From contig NZ_STFZ01000005.1 of assembly GCF_005222845.1 (NCBI RefSeq), positions 235,549 to 299,548 of the forward strand: DNA of 64,000 bases, given 5' to 3'. The position numbers and the translations under genes are program-made. Each line of letters begins with the position of its first letter. The first letter of the stretch is position 1. The notes under the pieces were generated by a model. It worked only from the letters and a program-made list of their open reading frames with translations. It made no database searches and was not told where the DNA came from. Below, one piece after another: positions 18,359-27,140 of the stretch. Source of the stretch: Rhizobium sp. FY34 (GTDB lineage Bacteria > Pseudomonadota > Alphaproteobacteria > Rhizobiales > Rhizobiaceae).

Positions 18359-19855
18359 ATGGATCAGAACACGCTTCTGGAATTTCGTGGAGTGTCGAAG
18401 GTCTTCGGCGGCACAAAGGCGCTGACCGACGTTTCGGTCGACCTGAAACGCGGCGAGATCCTGGCGCTGCTGGGCGAGAATGGTGCCGGAAAATCCACGC
18501 TCATTAAGACACTCGCCGGCATCTTCAAGCCGGATGCCGGTGAAATCCGCTTTCGCGGAACGCCCTATAGCCATCGCCCGCCCAAACCCAATGAGCGCCA
18601 GCCGGTCGCCTTCATCCACCAGGATCTCGGCCTCATCGAATGGATGACGGTGGGTGAAAATGTCGGCCTCGCCCAGGGCTTTTCCATGCGCGCCAAGCTC
18701 ATTGACTGGCGCCAGACGGAGCGCCGTACCGCCGAGGCGCTAAAGCTGGTCGGCTGCCATTTTGATCCCTCCACCCGCGTGCAGGACCTGACACGCACCG
18801 AAAAGTCGCTTGTCGCCATTGCCCGCGCCCTGGCCGTCGAAGCCGATGTTCTGGTGCTGGATGAGCCGACCGCCAGCCTTCCCGCCGATGAGGTGGAGCG
18901 CCTGTTTGCCGCCATCCGTCCGCTGAAAGAGCGCGGCGTGGCGATGATCTATGTGTCGCACCGGCTGGATGAGATTTTCCGCATTGCAGACCGCGTCGCC
19001 GTGCTGCGCGATGGCCGGCTTGTCGGCCAGACGCCGGTTGCCGATACCAATCCCGACGAACTGATCCGCATGATTGTCGGGCGCAAGGCCGACCAGCTGT
19101 TTGCCAAGGCAAGCCGGCCTGTCGGTGATGTCATCGTCTCCGTCAAGAACCTGACCTGCCGGGGCGCCGGTCCCGTCAGCTTTGATCTGCGCGAGGGAGA
19201 ATTGCTGGGTCTTGTCGGCTTGCGCGGTGCCGGCCAGGAGCTGATCGGCCGCGCCCTTTTCGGTTGCGAGCCGGCAAGTGGCGATGTGACGATCCACGGC
19301 GAGACACCGGATCTTCGCGATCCTGTCAGCGCGATTGCCTCCGGCATCGGCCTGATTGCCCGTGATCGCACCGAGGAATCCGTCGCCATGTCGCTGTCGC
19401 TGCGGGAAAACACCTTTCTCAACCCCTCGGCATCCGGCCGCAGGCTGGGCCATTTTCTCACACCGGCCAACGAGGCAGGTCTTGCCGCCGAAATCGGCGA
19501 TCGGGTCGGATTACGGCCCAATGACCAGTCGCTTGCCATCGAAGCCCTGTCGGGCGGCAACCAGCAGAAGGTCGTTGTCGGCCGCTGGCTTGCCACCGGC
19601 CGCAAGCTGCTGATCTGCGAAGATCCAACCGCCGGCGTCGATGTCGGCGCCAAGGCCGATATCTACCGGCTGATTGCTCAGGCGGTGGTGAACGGCCTTG
19701 CCGTGCTGGTCATATCGACGGATTTCGAGGAAATCGCCCATATCTGCCACCGCGCCATGATCTTTTCCCGCGGACAGATCGTCCGCGAACTGGGTGGCGC
19801 CGATCTTACAACCACTGCCGTCATCGCCGCGGCCTCTGCGTCCGAAGCAGCCTGA
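18359..19855 (+). CDS. Sugar ABC transporter double ATP-binding protein (RbsA/XylG type)
   Basis: The 498-residue protein has two fused nucleotide-binding domains, the normal CUT2 arrangement. Domain 1 has Walker A GENGAGKST (about residue 37), Walker B VLVLDEPTAS and a variant signature LTRTEKSLVAIARAL. Domain 2 has the degenerate Walker A GLRGAGQE usual in this family, intact LSGGNQQKVVVGRWL, and CEDPTAGVDVGAK. ATG at 18359 is chosen over 18341 because GGGAGGAG ends 3 bases before it. It powers the permease and binding protein that follow in the same operon. The downstream lactonase and the GntR-like operator suggest an aldose or aldonate substrate, which is inferred. Confidence 0.93.
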   Translation: MDQNTLLEFRGVSKVFGGTKALTDVSVDLKRGEILALLGENGAGKSTLIKTLAGIFKPDAGEIRFRGTPYSHRPPKPNERQPVAFIHQDLGLIEWMTVGENVGLAQGFSMRAKLIDWRQTERRTAEALKLVGCHFDPSTRVQDLTRTEKSLVAIARALAVEADVLVLDEPTASLPADEVERLFAAIRPLKERGVAMIYVSHRLDEIFRIADRVAVLRDGRLVGQTPVADTNPDELIRMIVGRKADQLFAKASRPVGDVIVSVKNLTCRGAGPVSFDLREGELLGLVGLRGAGQELIGRALFGCEPASGDVTIHGETPDLRDPVSAIASGIGLIARDRTEESVAMSLSLRENTFLNPSASGRRLGHFLTPANEAGLAAEIGDRVGLRPNDQSLAIEALSGGNQQKVVVGRWLATGRKLLICEDPTAGVDVGAKADIYRLIAQAVVNGLAVLVISTDFEEIAHICHRAMIFSRGQIVRELGGADLTTTAVIAAASASEAA

Positions 19856-19870
19856 TCCGGGAGTTCAGCC

Positions 19871-20932
19871 ATGCAATCCATCCGCTCAACCGCGCTCGAA
19901 CCAACCAAAGCCGAACTGGCTGGCCTCAACCGGCTTGAAAAATGGCAGCGCCTCGTGCCTGTCTATGGCCTGGTAATCCTCACCGTGCTGCTGATCCTGC
20001 TGTTTTCGGCTCTCCTGCCGGATACGTTTCCGACGGTTCTGAACCTGAAATCTATCATTGCAGCAAAGACCATCATCGCCATCCTTTCACTTGCGGCAAT
20101 GATCCCGATGGCCTGCGGGCGCATTGACCTCACCATCGGCTATGGCATCGTGCTCTGGCACATCCTGGCGATCAGCCTGCAGACCATGTACGGCTTTCCC
20201 TGGCCGGTGGCGGTTCTCGTTGTTCTGGTGCTGGGCGCACTGACCGGGCTCCTCAACGGTCTTCTGGTGGAAGTCGCCAAGATCGACAGCTTCATCGCAA
20301 CGCTTGGCACCGGCACCGTCATCTATGCGCTTGCGCTTTGGCATACCGGCGGCCGGCAGATGATCGGCGTCCTGCCGGATGGCTTTTATGCCTTGAACAG
20401 CACCATGCTGTTTGGACTGCCGATCACCGGTTTCTACGTGCTGATACTCGCCATCGCCATGTGGATCGTGCTCGAATACCTGCCGATCGGCCGCTATCTC
20501 TATGCGATCGGCGCCAATCCGAAGGCTGCCGCCCTCAACGGCATTCCCGTTCGCCGCTTCGTCATGGGCGCCTTCATCGCCTCCGGCACGCTGTCTGCCG
20601 TGGCTGGCGTGCTTCTCGCCTCCAAGCTGCGCATCGGCCAGGCCAGTGTCGGGCTTGAATATCTTTTGCCGGCACTCGTCGGCGCCTTTCTCGGCTCCAC
20701 GACCATCAAGCCCGGCCGCGTTAATGTTTGGGGCACGATGATCGGCGTCATCATCCTTGCCGTCGGCATTGCCGGCATCCAGCAATTCGGCGGCTCCTTC
20801 TTTGTCGAGCCGCTGTTCAACGGCGTCACGCTGCTGGTGGCCATCGGCATTGCCGGCTATGCGCAGCGCCGCCGCGGCATCGTCAAGAAACCGGTCCCGG
20901 CCGCATCCGAAACCGGTTCAATATCCAGCTAG
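19871..20932 (+). CDS. Sugar ABC transporter permease (RbsC/XylH type)
   Basis: This 353-residue CUT2 permease has about ten membrane segments. Typical elements are GRIDLTIGYGIVLWHILAI (the DLSVG-like motif after helix 2), GLLNGLLVEVAKIDSFIATLGTGTV, YAIGANPKAAALNGIPVRRFV (ATPase-docking loop), and LLPALVGAFLGSTTIKPGRVNVWGT near the end. It starts 15 bases after the ATPase stop. The substitution of GRIDLT for the common GGIDLS is mild. It forms the pore for the sugar captured by the next gene product. Confidence 0.93.
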   Translation: MQSIRSTALEPTKAELAGLNRLEKWQRLVPVYGLVILTVLLILLFSALLPDTFPTVLNLKSIIAAKTIIAILSLAAMIPMACGRIDLTIGYGIVLWHILAISLQTMYGFPWPVAVLVVLVLGALTGLLNGLLVEVAKIDSFIATLGTGTVIYALALWHTGGRQMIGVLPDGFYALNSTMLFGLPITGFYVLILAIAMWIVLEYLPIGRYLYAIGANPKAAALNGIPVRRFVMGAFIASGTLSAVAGVLLASKLRIGQASVGLEYLLPALVGAFLGSTTIKPGRVNVWGTMIGVIILAVGIAGIQQFGGSFFVEPLFNGVTLLVAIGIAGYAQRRRGIVKKPVPAASETGSISS

Positions 20933-20969
20933 TTTGCCATTTTCAGTCGCTCTCAGGGAGGAGAACATC

Positions 20970-22067
20970 ATGAAACGCAGGAATTTTCTCACCGCAACGG
21001 TTGCCCTTGGCTCCGTTTTCATCTCGGCACCCGCCTTTGCCGATGCCATGGCGGATGCAAAGGCCATCGTCGAGAAATACGCAAGCAAGGTCGAGAAATG
21101 GGATGGCCCGACGACAGGCCCGAAGGCCGCGACGGGCAAGAGCATCGTCGTCGTGGCCGCCGACATGAAGAATGGCGGCATTCTGGGCGTCACAACCGGC
21201 ATCGAGGAAGCTGCGAAGGCCGTGGGCTGGAAGGTCACGGTTCTCGATAGCGCAGGTTCCATCGACGGGCGCACCGCAGCCTTCGGCCAGGCGATGACCC
21301 TGAAGCCGGACGGCATCATCATCAACGGCTTTGATGCCGTGGAGCAGAAGCCGGCCATGGAAGCTGCCAAGGCGGCGAAAATCCCGATGGTTGCCTGGCA
21401 TGCGGCGCCCAATGTTGGCCCGGTTCCGGATGTCGGCGTTTTCGCCAATGTCACGACCGATGCCATGGAAGTCTCCAAGGCCGCCGCCAACTGGGCCTAT
21501 GTCGATGCGGGCGGCAAGCCCGGCGTCGTGATCTTCACGGATTCCACCTATGCAATCGCCATCGCCAAGGCCGACCGGATGAAGCAGGAGATCGAAAAGC
21601 TCGGCGGCACCGTGCTGGAATATGTCGATACGCCGATTGCCGAGACCTCGCAGCGCATGCCGCAGTTGACCACGACGCTTCTGCAAAAATACGGCGCGAA
21701 ATGGACGTACTCGCTGGCCATCAATGACATCTACTTCGACTTCATGGGCCCATCGCTTGCCGCTGTCGGCATTGCCGGCGATGGAGCGCCGAAGAGCGTG
21801 GCCGCCGGCGATGGTTCGGAAGGTGCCTACCAGCGCATTCGCGCCAAGCAATATCAGGTCGTGACAGTAGCCGAACCGCTCAACCTTCAGGGCTGGCAGC
21901 TGATCGATGAGCTGAACCGCGCCTTTGCCGGCCAGAACTGGTCCGGTTACGTCTCGCCGCTGCATGTGGTCACCAGTGCCAATGTCGAATTCGACGGCGG
22001 TCCGAAGAACAGTTTCGACCCCGGCAATGGCTACCGCGACGCCTACAAGAAGATTTGGGGCAAATAA
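20970..22067 (+). CDS. Sugar ABC transporter substrate-binding protein (RbsB-like, Peripla_BP_4)
   Basis: The 365-residue periplasmic protein begins MKRRNFLTATVALGSVFISAPAFA, a signal peptide with a twin-arginine-like KRRNFL motif followed by AFA cleavage. The mature protein has the type-I binding-protein pattern: KSIVVVAADMKNGG, QAMTLKPDGIIINGFD, MVAWHAAPN, VSKAAANWAYVDAGGKPGVVIFTDS, and a hinge near AINDIYFDFMGP. ATG at 20970 has GGGAGGAG 6-7 bases upstream. The ligand is not deducible, but the lactonase downstream suggests a sugar or sugar acid. Confidence 0.92.
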   Translation: MKRRNFLTATVALGSVFISAPAFADAMADAKAIVEKYASKVEKWDGPTTGPKAATGKSIVVVAADMKNGGILGVTTGIEEAAKAVGWKVTVLDSAGSIDGRTAAFGQAMTLKPDGIIINGFDAVEQKPAMEAAKAAKIPMVAWHAAPNVGPVPDVGVFANVTTDAMEVSKAAANWAYVDAGGKPGVVIFTDSTYAIAIAKADRMKQEIEKLGGTVLEYVDTPIAETSQRMPQLTTTLLQKYGAKWTYSLAINDIYFDFMGPSLAAVGIAGDGAPKSVAAGDGSEGAYQRIRAKQYQVVTVAEPLNLQGWQLIDELNRAFAGQNWSGYVSPLHVVTSANVEFDGGPKNSFDPGNGYRDAYKKIWGK

Positions 22068-22079
22068 GACACGCAAAGG

Positions 22080-22108
22080 ACGGAACGCTCCAGCCAGGGG
22101 CGTTCCGT
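22080..22108 (+). promoter_or_regulatory. Hairpin between binding-protein and lactonase genes
   Basis: ACGGAACGC (22080-22088) pairs perfectly with GCGTTCCGT (22100-22108) across an 11-base loop. No run of T follows, so it is more likely an mRNA-stabilising or partial-termination hairpin than a full terminator. It sits 13 bases after the binding-protein stop. Confidence 0.55.
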
Positions 22109-22181
22109 TGCCAACTCTGGTAGGCGGCCTCTCGGCAGGTTAGGTTTGTGCCGGGTTATGCGAGCAGGAGATTTCAAAGCC

Positions 22182-23069
22182 ATGTCGTTTTTCGAAGCCA
22201 TCGATCCGGTCTTTTCAACCTTCGTTCTGGGCAATGCGCCGATAAAGGAAATCGCCTCCGGTTTCGATTGGGTGGAAGGTCCCGTCTGGTTCGGCGATCT
22301 GGATTGCCTGCTGTTTTCCGACATTCCCAACAACCGCATCCTGCGCTGGATACCGGGTGCTGGCACCAGCACATTTCGCGCACCCTCCAATTTCTCGAAT
22401 GGCCATACCCGCGACCGACAGGGGCGGCTGGTCTCTTGCGAACACGGCACGCGGCGTGTGACCCGCACCGAGCAGGACGGTTCGATCACCGTGATCGCGG
22501 ACAGTTTTGGCGGCAAAGCTCTGAACTCCCCCAATGACGTAATTGTCGCCTCGGACGGGGCGATCTGGTTCACCGATCCGCATTACGGCATCATGAGCGA
22601 TTACGAAGGCAAGCGATCCGCGCAGGAACTGAACTGCAATGTCTACCGCGTCGATCCATCCGGCACGATGGAAGCCGTACTGACAGACTTCAACTGCCCG
22701 AACGGACTTGCCTTCAGCCCGGATGAGAAGAGGCTTTATGTGGCCGATACGGGCCGGATGTTTTCAAGCGATCCGCAGCATATCCGCGTCTTTGATGTCG
22801 GCCCCGACTGGCATTTGTCGGGCGGCGAGGTGTTTCACACCATCGAGCCGGGCTGCGCCGATGGCATACGCGTCGACGAGCACGGCAATCTCTGGTCCTC
22901 GGCAAGCGATGGCGTGCATTGTATCGCACCGGATGGCCATCTGATGGGCAAGATTTTCGTGCCGCAGACGGTCTCCAATATCTGCTTTGGCGGTCGCCAC
23001 AAGCATCAGCTGTTCATCACCGCCACCACCAGCATCTACAGCATATCGCTTGCAATTCGCGGTGCGTGA
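22182..23069 (+). CDS. SMP-30/gluconolactonase family protein
   Basis: This is a six-bladed beta-propeller lactonase of about 295 residues. Visible landmarks are the metal-binding Glu in FDWVEGPVWFGD near the N-terminus, NSPNDVIVASDGAIWFTDPHYG (Asn and Asp metal ligands), and CADGIRVDEHGNLWSS (catalytic Asp region). Such enzymes hydrolyse aldonolactones made when sugars are oxidised by dehydrogenases. ATG at 22182 has AGGAG 11 bases upstream; a start at 22158 is possible. It is last in the sugar transporter operon and ends 22 bases before the convergent GGDEF gene. No sugar dehydrogenase is present in this window. Confidence 0.9.
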   Translation: MSFFEAIDPVFSTFVLGNAPIKEIASGFDWVEGPVWFGDLDCLLFSDIPNNRILRWIPGAGTSTFRAPSNFSNGHTRDRQGRLVSCEHGTRRVTRTEQDGSITVIADSFGGKALNSPNDVIVASDGAIWFTDPHYGIMSDYEGKRSAQELNCNVYRVDPSGTMEAVLTDFNCPNGLAFSPDEKRLYVADTGRMFSSDPQHIRVFDVGPDWHLSGGEVFHTIEPGCADGIRVDEHGNLWSSASDGVHCIAPDGHLMGKIFVPQTVSNICFGGRHKHQLFITATTSIYSISLAIRGA

Positions 23070-23091
23070 CGCTGGCAGGCCACCGCTTGGC

Positions 23092-24540
23092 TCAGGCATT
23101 CTTGATCAGCGACAGGCGGTGGCTGCGATGCGCCCGCTTCTGCTCATACATCATGGCATCGGCACGCCGCAGCACATTCTCGATCTTTTCGCCATCTTCG
23201 CTCGTGGCAAAGCCGAGTGAGATGCTGAGCGGCGCGTGGGAATAGAACTGGTTGTTGATCTTTAGCAGTTCCTGGATTGTATCAGCCATGGCAAGGGCGG
23301 CCTGCCGGTCGGCACCCGGCATCAGCACGGCAAATTCATCGCCACCAATGCGGGCAGCATGGTTCGGGCGCGATACGGCACCGCCCAGCACCTCCCCCAG
23401 GCGGCGCAACAGCGCATCGCCGGCATCATGACCCAGCGTGTCATTGGTATCCTTCAAGCCGTTAAGATCGATGACAAGCGCCGATACAGGCCGCAGGGGC
23501 TTGCGCTCCAGCCGGTTCATTTCATCGATATAGAAGGCGCGGTTATAGAGCTTGGTCAGCACATCATGCCGGCCGAGATATTCCAGATAGGCCTCGGCCT
23601 TCTTGCGCGCGGTAATATCGGTCAGTGCCACCTGCACCAGCGACCAGTCGTCTTCATGGCCGGGCAGCACGGAAAACTGCAGAAGCACATAGCGTTCCGA
23701 GCCATCGAGCGCATAATTCACAACTTCGCGCTGGTGGAACAGGTTGTTGTTCCAAAGGTCGATCAACTGTTCGCGGAAGTGCTTTTCCATTTCATCGCGG
23801 AAAATATCACCCAGCCGATGCAACAGCATCTGGCTGTTCTCGGCGCAGAACAGGTCAAGCGTCGCCTGGTTGATGTCAATGACGCGGATTTCGCTCATGC
23901 AATGGCGCACGAATTCCGGATGCACATCGGTAAAGATGCGCAGGTCCACGATGCCTTGGCGGCGCACCTCCTCCAGCATCGTCTTGATGCGGCTGAAATC
24001 CTCGACCCAGAGCGATACCGGCGAATGCTGGAAGATGCCTTCGGCATAGCGGCGGTTTTCGATTTCCGCTCTGCGAGCCGATTCGCGCTCCGTCACATCT
24101 TCCGTGGTCAACAGCAGCCGCTCGAGGCTTGCCTCATAGCCGGGCATGACCGAACCGCGCAGCTGGATATCCAGACGGCGACCCGACAGGGTATAGTTGA
24201 CCGCATTGCCCACGAATTCGCTCTTGCCGTCAAACAGAGCGGACAATTCGTTGATATGGCTTTCCAGCATGTCATCGCGGAAAACCTGATCGATATTGGC
24301 AATCAGATGTTCCTTGCTGTCTGCTTCAAACAGCGACAAGGTTTTGGCATTCACATCCAGCACGCGGATCATGGCCGCGCATTGCGCGACGCGCGACAGA
24401 TCTTCACACAGAAAGGCGCGAATATCGGTAATGCCTTGCGCGCGCCAAATGGCAAACTGCTTCTGGACGCTGCTGAAATCCTCGATCCACATGGCAACGG
24501 GCGCGAGATTGAAAATGTCGGAATTCAAATATTCGGTCAT
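23092..24540 (-). CDS. Diguanylate cyclase with tandem PAS-like sensor domains
   Basis: The 482-residue signalling enzyme makes c-di-GMP from two GTP. Two related PAS-like modules occupy about residues 10-155 and 165-310. Each starts with a VxxWxEDFSxxxxxxxxxRxQGIxDxR pattern, so they arose by duplication. The C-terminal GGDEF domain has ARIGGDEFAVLMPG intact, with NGLKDTNDTLGHDAGD for metal and nucleotide binding. The inhibitory I-site position, expected as RxxD, reads RPNH and is probably lost. There is no membrane segment, so it senses a cytoplasmic cue. The gene is convergent with the lactonase gene and stands alone. Confidence 0.93.
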   Translation of the reverse strand: MTEYLNSDIFNLAPVAMWIEDFSSVQKQFAIWRAQGITDIRAFLCEDLSRVAQCAAMIRVLDVNAKTLSLFEADSKEHLIANIDQVFRDDMLESHINELSALFDGKSEFVGNAVNYTLSGRRLDIQLRGSVMPGYEASLERLLLTTEDVTERESARRAEIENRRYAEGIFQHSPVSLWVEDFSRIKTMLEEVRRQGIVDLRIFTDVHPEFVRHCMSEIRVIDINQATLDLFCAENSQMLLHRLGDIFRDEMEKHFREQLIDLWNNNLFHQREVVNYALDGSERYVLLQFSVLPGHEDDWSLVQVALTDITARKKAEAYLEYLGRHDVLTKLYNRAFYIDEMNRLERKPLRPVSALVIDLNGLKDTNDTLGHDAGDALLRRLGEVLGGAVSRPNHAARIGGDEFAVLMPGADRQAALAMADTIQELLKINNQFYSHAPLSISLGFATSEDGEKIENVLRRADAMMYEQKRAHRSHRLSLIKNA

Positions 24541-24701
24541 CAGTCTAAACCCGTCGAAACAAAAAGGCCTGAGCCGGCAGGGCTCTGCAGGCAGATGCGA
24601 ATCAGCATCAGAAATTTAATCATGAATGAAGGCGCTACGCCGCAGGATTGTGTGCGCAGGGCCCATTATTCGTCATACGCGAGTCACACAACCGGCGGAC
24701 C

Positions 24702-25895
24702 TCAGCCGGCAGTGGACCTTTTCTCGGCCACAAGCCTGTCTATAAGAGCGGCGGTCTGGCGCGCGCCGTCCAGCGAAAGCGCAAGCGCCGGGCGAGCCTT
24801 ACCCGGCTCTGTCGCACGCCGGATGGCCAAAGCCAGGCTTTCACCGGTCAGCTCGTCCTCAGTCACCATTTCGGCAAAACCGAGTGCCTGCAGCTTTTCA
24901 GCGCGAACGGTCTGTTCTGTCTCTCCCCCGGAGGAGAAGGGCAGGAGCACGCAGGCGCAGCGCGCCCGCAAAAGATCGCCAACCGTATTATAGCCGGCCT
25001 GCGAGATGGACACTTGCGCATTCATCAGCAGGTTGGAGAAATCGCGGCGGAACCGTACAATGGTCACCGTTTCCGGGGCATCAGCATTCAGCCGCTCGAA
25101 ATCCTCTGCCGGCATGTTCGGCCCGGCAATCAGCAGCCAGCTGCGGCGATCGGCAAGAATTTTGCAGGCCTCGAGCGACGCTTGCAAAACGGAGGCCCCG
25201 ACCGCACCGCCGCCAGCCGAGACCACCACATCGAAGTGATCGGTAGCGGGCGCCGGTTCATCCGGCGCAACAAGACCGGTGTAATGCACGCGCTCGGCAA
25301 TCTCACGTGCCAGCGGAAAGGTCTCTTCCAGCCGCACGAAGCTCTCATCGCCATGCACCAGAACGCCATCAAAATAGCGCTTGGCGAGCGTCACAGTCTC
25401 CTCGTCGCGGCCAGCCTTGCGATTTTCCTGCAGAATGTCGCGGACAGAGCTGAACAGAAGCGGACGCGGGTTTGACGCCTCGATCGCTTCCATCAGCGGC
25501 AGGAGTTCGAAATGCATCTGGCGGCGACCGAAGGGAAAGGCCTCGATCAGCACGGCATCGGGGGCAGCCTTTTCGAACGCCTCCAGCAGGCGCGCCTTGC
25601 GCATGGCCTTGAAAGCATCGTCGATCTTGTGTCCCTGCTCATCGGCAAGACCCGAAAATCCGCTGCTGGCGGCAAAGACCGGCGGAAGCTGCACATGGCG
25701 GACATTGGCGGCCGGAAATCCGTCGATCTTGTTGCCACCGGTCACCAGCGTCACATCCATGCCGGCCTCATTTAGGGCATTTGCAATGCGGCTTGCCCGC
25801 ACCAAATGGCCGATGCCGAGCAGATGCTGCACGTAGAAGAATACCCGCTTTGGCCGAGCGCCGAGATGGCCTGATGTTTCACCCATATCCGTCAT
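24702..25895 (-). CDS. Glycosyltransferase, COG4671/MurG-like (GT-B)
   Basis: The 397-residue putative GT-B glycosyltransferase has an N-terminal motif YVQHLLGIGHLVRASRIANAL, matching the GxGHxxR acceptor-domain loop of MurG and COG4671 proteins. The C-terminal nucleotide-sugar half has VVSAGGGAVGASVLQASLEAC and QVSISQAGYNTVGDLLRARCACVLLPF, the usual donor-binding region. Start and stop overlap the upstream GT4 gene by 4 bases. It resembles the protein at 27141-28349 in both halves, so the two are probably paralogues acting in one glycan pathway. Donor and acceptor are unknown. A 161-base gap on its 3' side (24541-24701) shows nothing I recognise. Confidence 0.82.
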   Translation of the reverse strand: MTDMGETSGHLGARPKRVFFYVQHLLGIGHLVRASRIANALNEAGMDVTLVTGGNKIDGFPAANVRHVQLPPVFAASSGFSGLADEQGHKIDDAFKAMRKARLLEAFEKAAPDAVLIEAFPFGRRQMHFELLPLMEAIEASNPRPLLFSSVRDILQENRKAGRDEETVTLAKRYFDGVLVHGDESFVRLEETFPLAREIAERVHYTGLVAPDEPAPATDHFDVVVSAGGGAVGASVLQASLEACKILADRRSWLLIAGPNMPAEDFERLNADAPETVTIVRFRRDFSNLLMNAQVSISQAGYNTVGDLLRARCACVLLPFSSGGETEQTVRAEKLQALGFAEMVTEDELTGESLALAIRRATEPGKARPALALSLDGARQTAALIDRLVAEKRSTAG

Positions 25896-27136
25896 TCCTT
25901 CGTCCAGCTTGCGGTGAACAACCGATCCAGATCGCGGATACTGGCGTGATGATCGAAATCGCGGCGCACCCTGTCTTCCGCCCTGTCAGCAAGGCGATGG
26001 CGCAAAGCCGGATCGCGGATCATTCTGTTCAACGCGCCCGCCAGCGCATCGGCATCTTCGGAAGGTACAAGCAGGCTGTTTTCCTCGTTCTCGAAAAGCT
26101 CGGTGATGCCGGATACGGTGGTCGAGACGACGGGCAAGCCCTGGCTTACCGCCTCCACCATCACATTGGGCAGCCCGTCCCGGTCGCCATCGGCGGTGAT
26201 CCGGCAGGCCAGCGTGAAGAGGTCGCTGTCGCGATAATGCTGCAACACGTCGCGCTGGTCGAGCGCACCTTTCCAGCTGATGCGATCCTCAAGGCCGAGG
26301 GTTTTCGCCTGCGCGCGCAAGTCCTGCAGCTCGCTGCCGCCGCCGATATGGACGAACTGCCAGGAAAGCCCGGCGGGCAGCTTTGAAAGTGCTGCCAGCA
26401 GCACGTCATAGCCCTTCTTCGGCACGGCGCGGCCAACGCTCAAGATCCGAACCGGATCGGCTGGATCTGATCCGTCGCGCGGGGCGCGAAGCTGATCAAA
26501 ATGCGGAAACCGGTCGAGATCGAGACCGTGATAGCTCAGATGCACATTATTGCGCCCGCGCGACAGGCGCGTCAGTTGGTCATAGCCGACACGGGTGCAG
26601 GTAACGGCCCATTCCGCATGGGAAAGCTTGTCCTCAAGTTCCCAGTCCGGCGAGGTCCAGATATCCTTGGCATGGGCCGAGACCGTCCAGGCAATGCCGC
26701 TCATCATGCTGGCATAGCGGGCGACGGAGGCCGGAGTGTGGATGAAATGCACATGCAGCCAGCCGGCATCCGCCGGCCATTCGGCCACCAGCACGGCGGC
26801 CTGGCCGAAGCGGCGAAACCGGTTGCGCGAGATATCGCGGCCAAGATCCTTGAAGAACGCCCGGCGGGCAGCGGAAAAACCGGCCAGACCTTTGACCTTC
26901 CAGAGCGCCTTCAGCACGCGCCAGGGCTCTTCATGCAGATATTCCGGCAGATACCAGACAGGCGCCTTGATCTCGTCATGCACCGGATGGCGCTTCTTGT
27001 CCGTCGGGCGGCGCATGGCAACCAGTTCAAGCGAGAAACCGGCGCGTTCCAGCCCGAGCAGTTCCTGCGCGATAAAGGTTTCCGACAGGCGGGGATAACC
27101 CTTCAGGAGCACGAGGATTTTCGTCTTGTCTGCCAC
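25892..27136 (-). CDS. Glycosyltransferase family 4
   Basis: The 414-residue GT-B enzyme has the N-terminal KILVLLKGYPRLSETFIAQEL typical of exopolysaccharide GT4 proteins. The C-terminal donor domain has ILSVGRAVPKKGYDVLLAALSKL and the retaining-enzyme ExxE-type region DGLPNVMVEAVSQGLPVVSTTVSGITEL. It probably transfers a sugar from a nucleotide-sugar to a lipid- or cell-surface-linked glycan on the inner face of the membrane. It sits between the two COG4671-type genes with a 4-base overlap downstream and a 4-base gap upstream, so the three proteins are likely co-produced. Confidence 0.88.
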   Translation of the reverse strand: MADKTKILVLLKGYPRLSETFIAQELLGLERAGFSLELVAMRRPTDKKRHPVHDEIKAPVWYLPEYLHEEPWRVLKALWKVKGLAGFSAARRAFFKDLGRDISRNRFRRFGQAAVLVAEWPADAGWLHVHFIHTPASVARYASMMSGIAWTVSAHAKDIWTSPDWELEDKLSHAEWAVTCTRVGYDQLTRLSRGRNNVHLSYHGLDLDRFPHFDQLRAPRDGSDPADPVRILSVGRAVPKKGYDVLLAALSKLPAGLSWQFVHIGGGSELQDLRAQAKTLGLEDRISWKGALDQRDVLQHYRDSDLFTLACRITADGDRDGLPNVMVEAVSQGLPVVSTTVSGITELFENEENSLLVPSEDADALAGALNRMIRDPALRHRLADRAEDRVRRDFDHHASIRDLDRLFTASWTKE

Positions 27137-27140
27137 GTGT

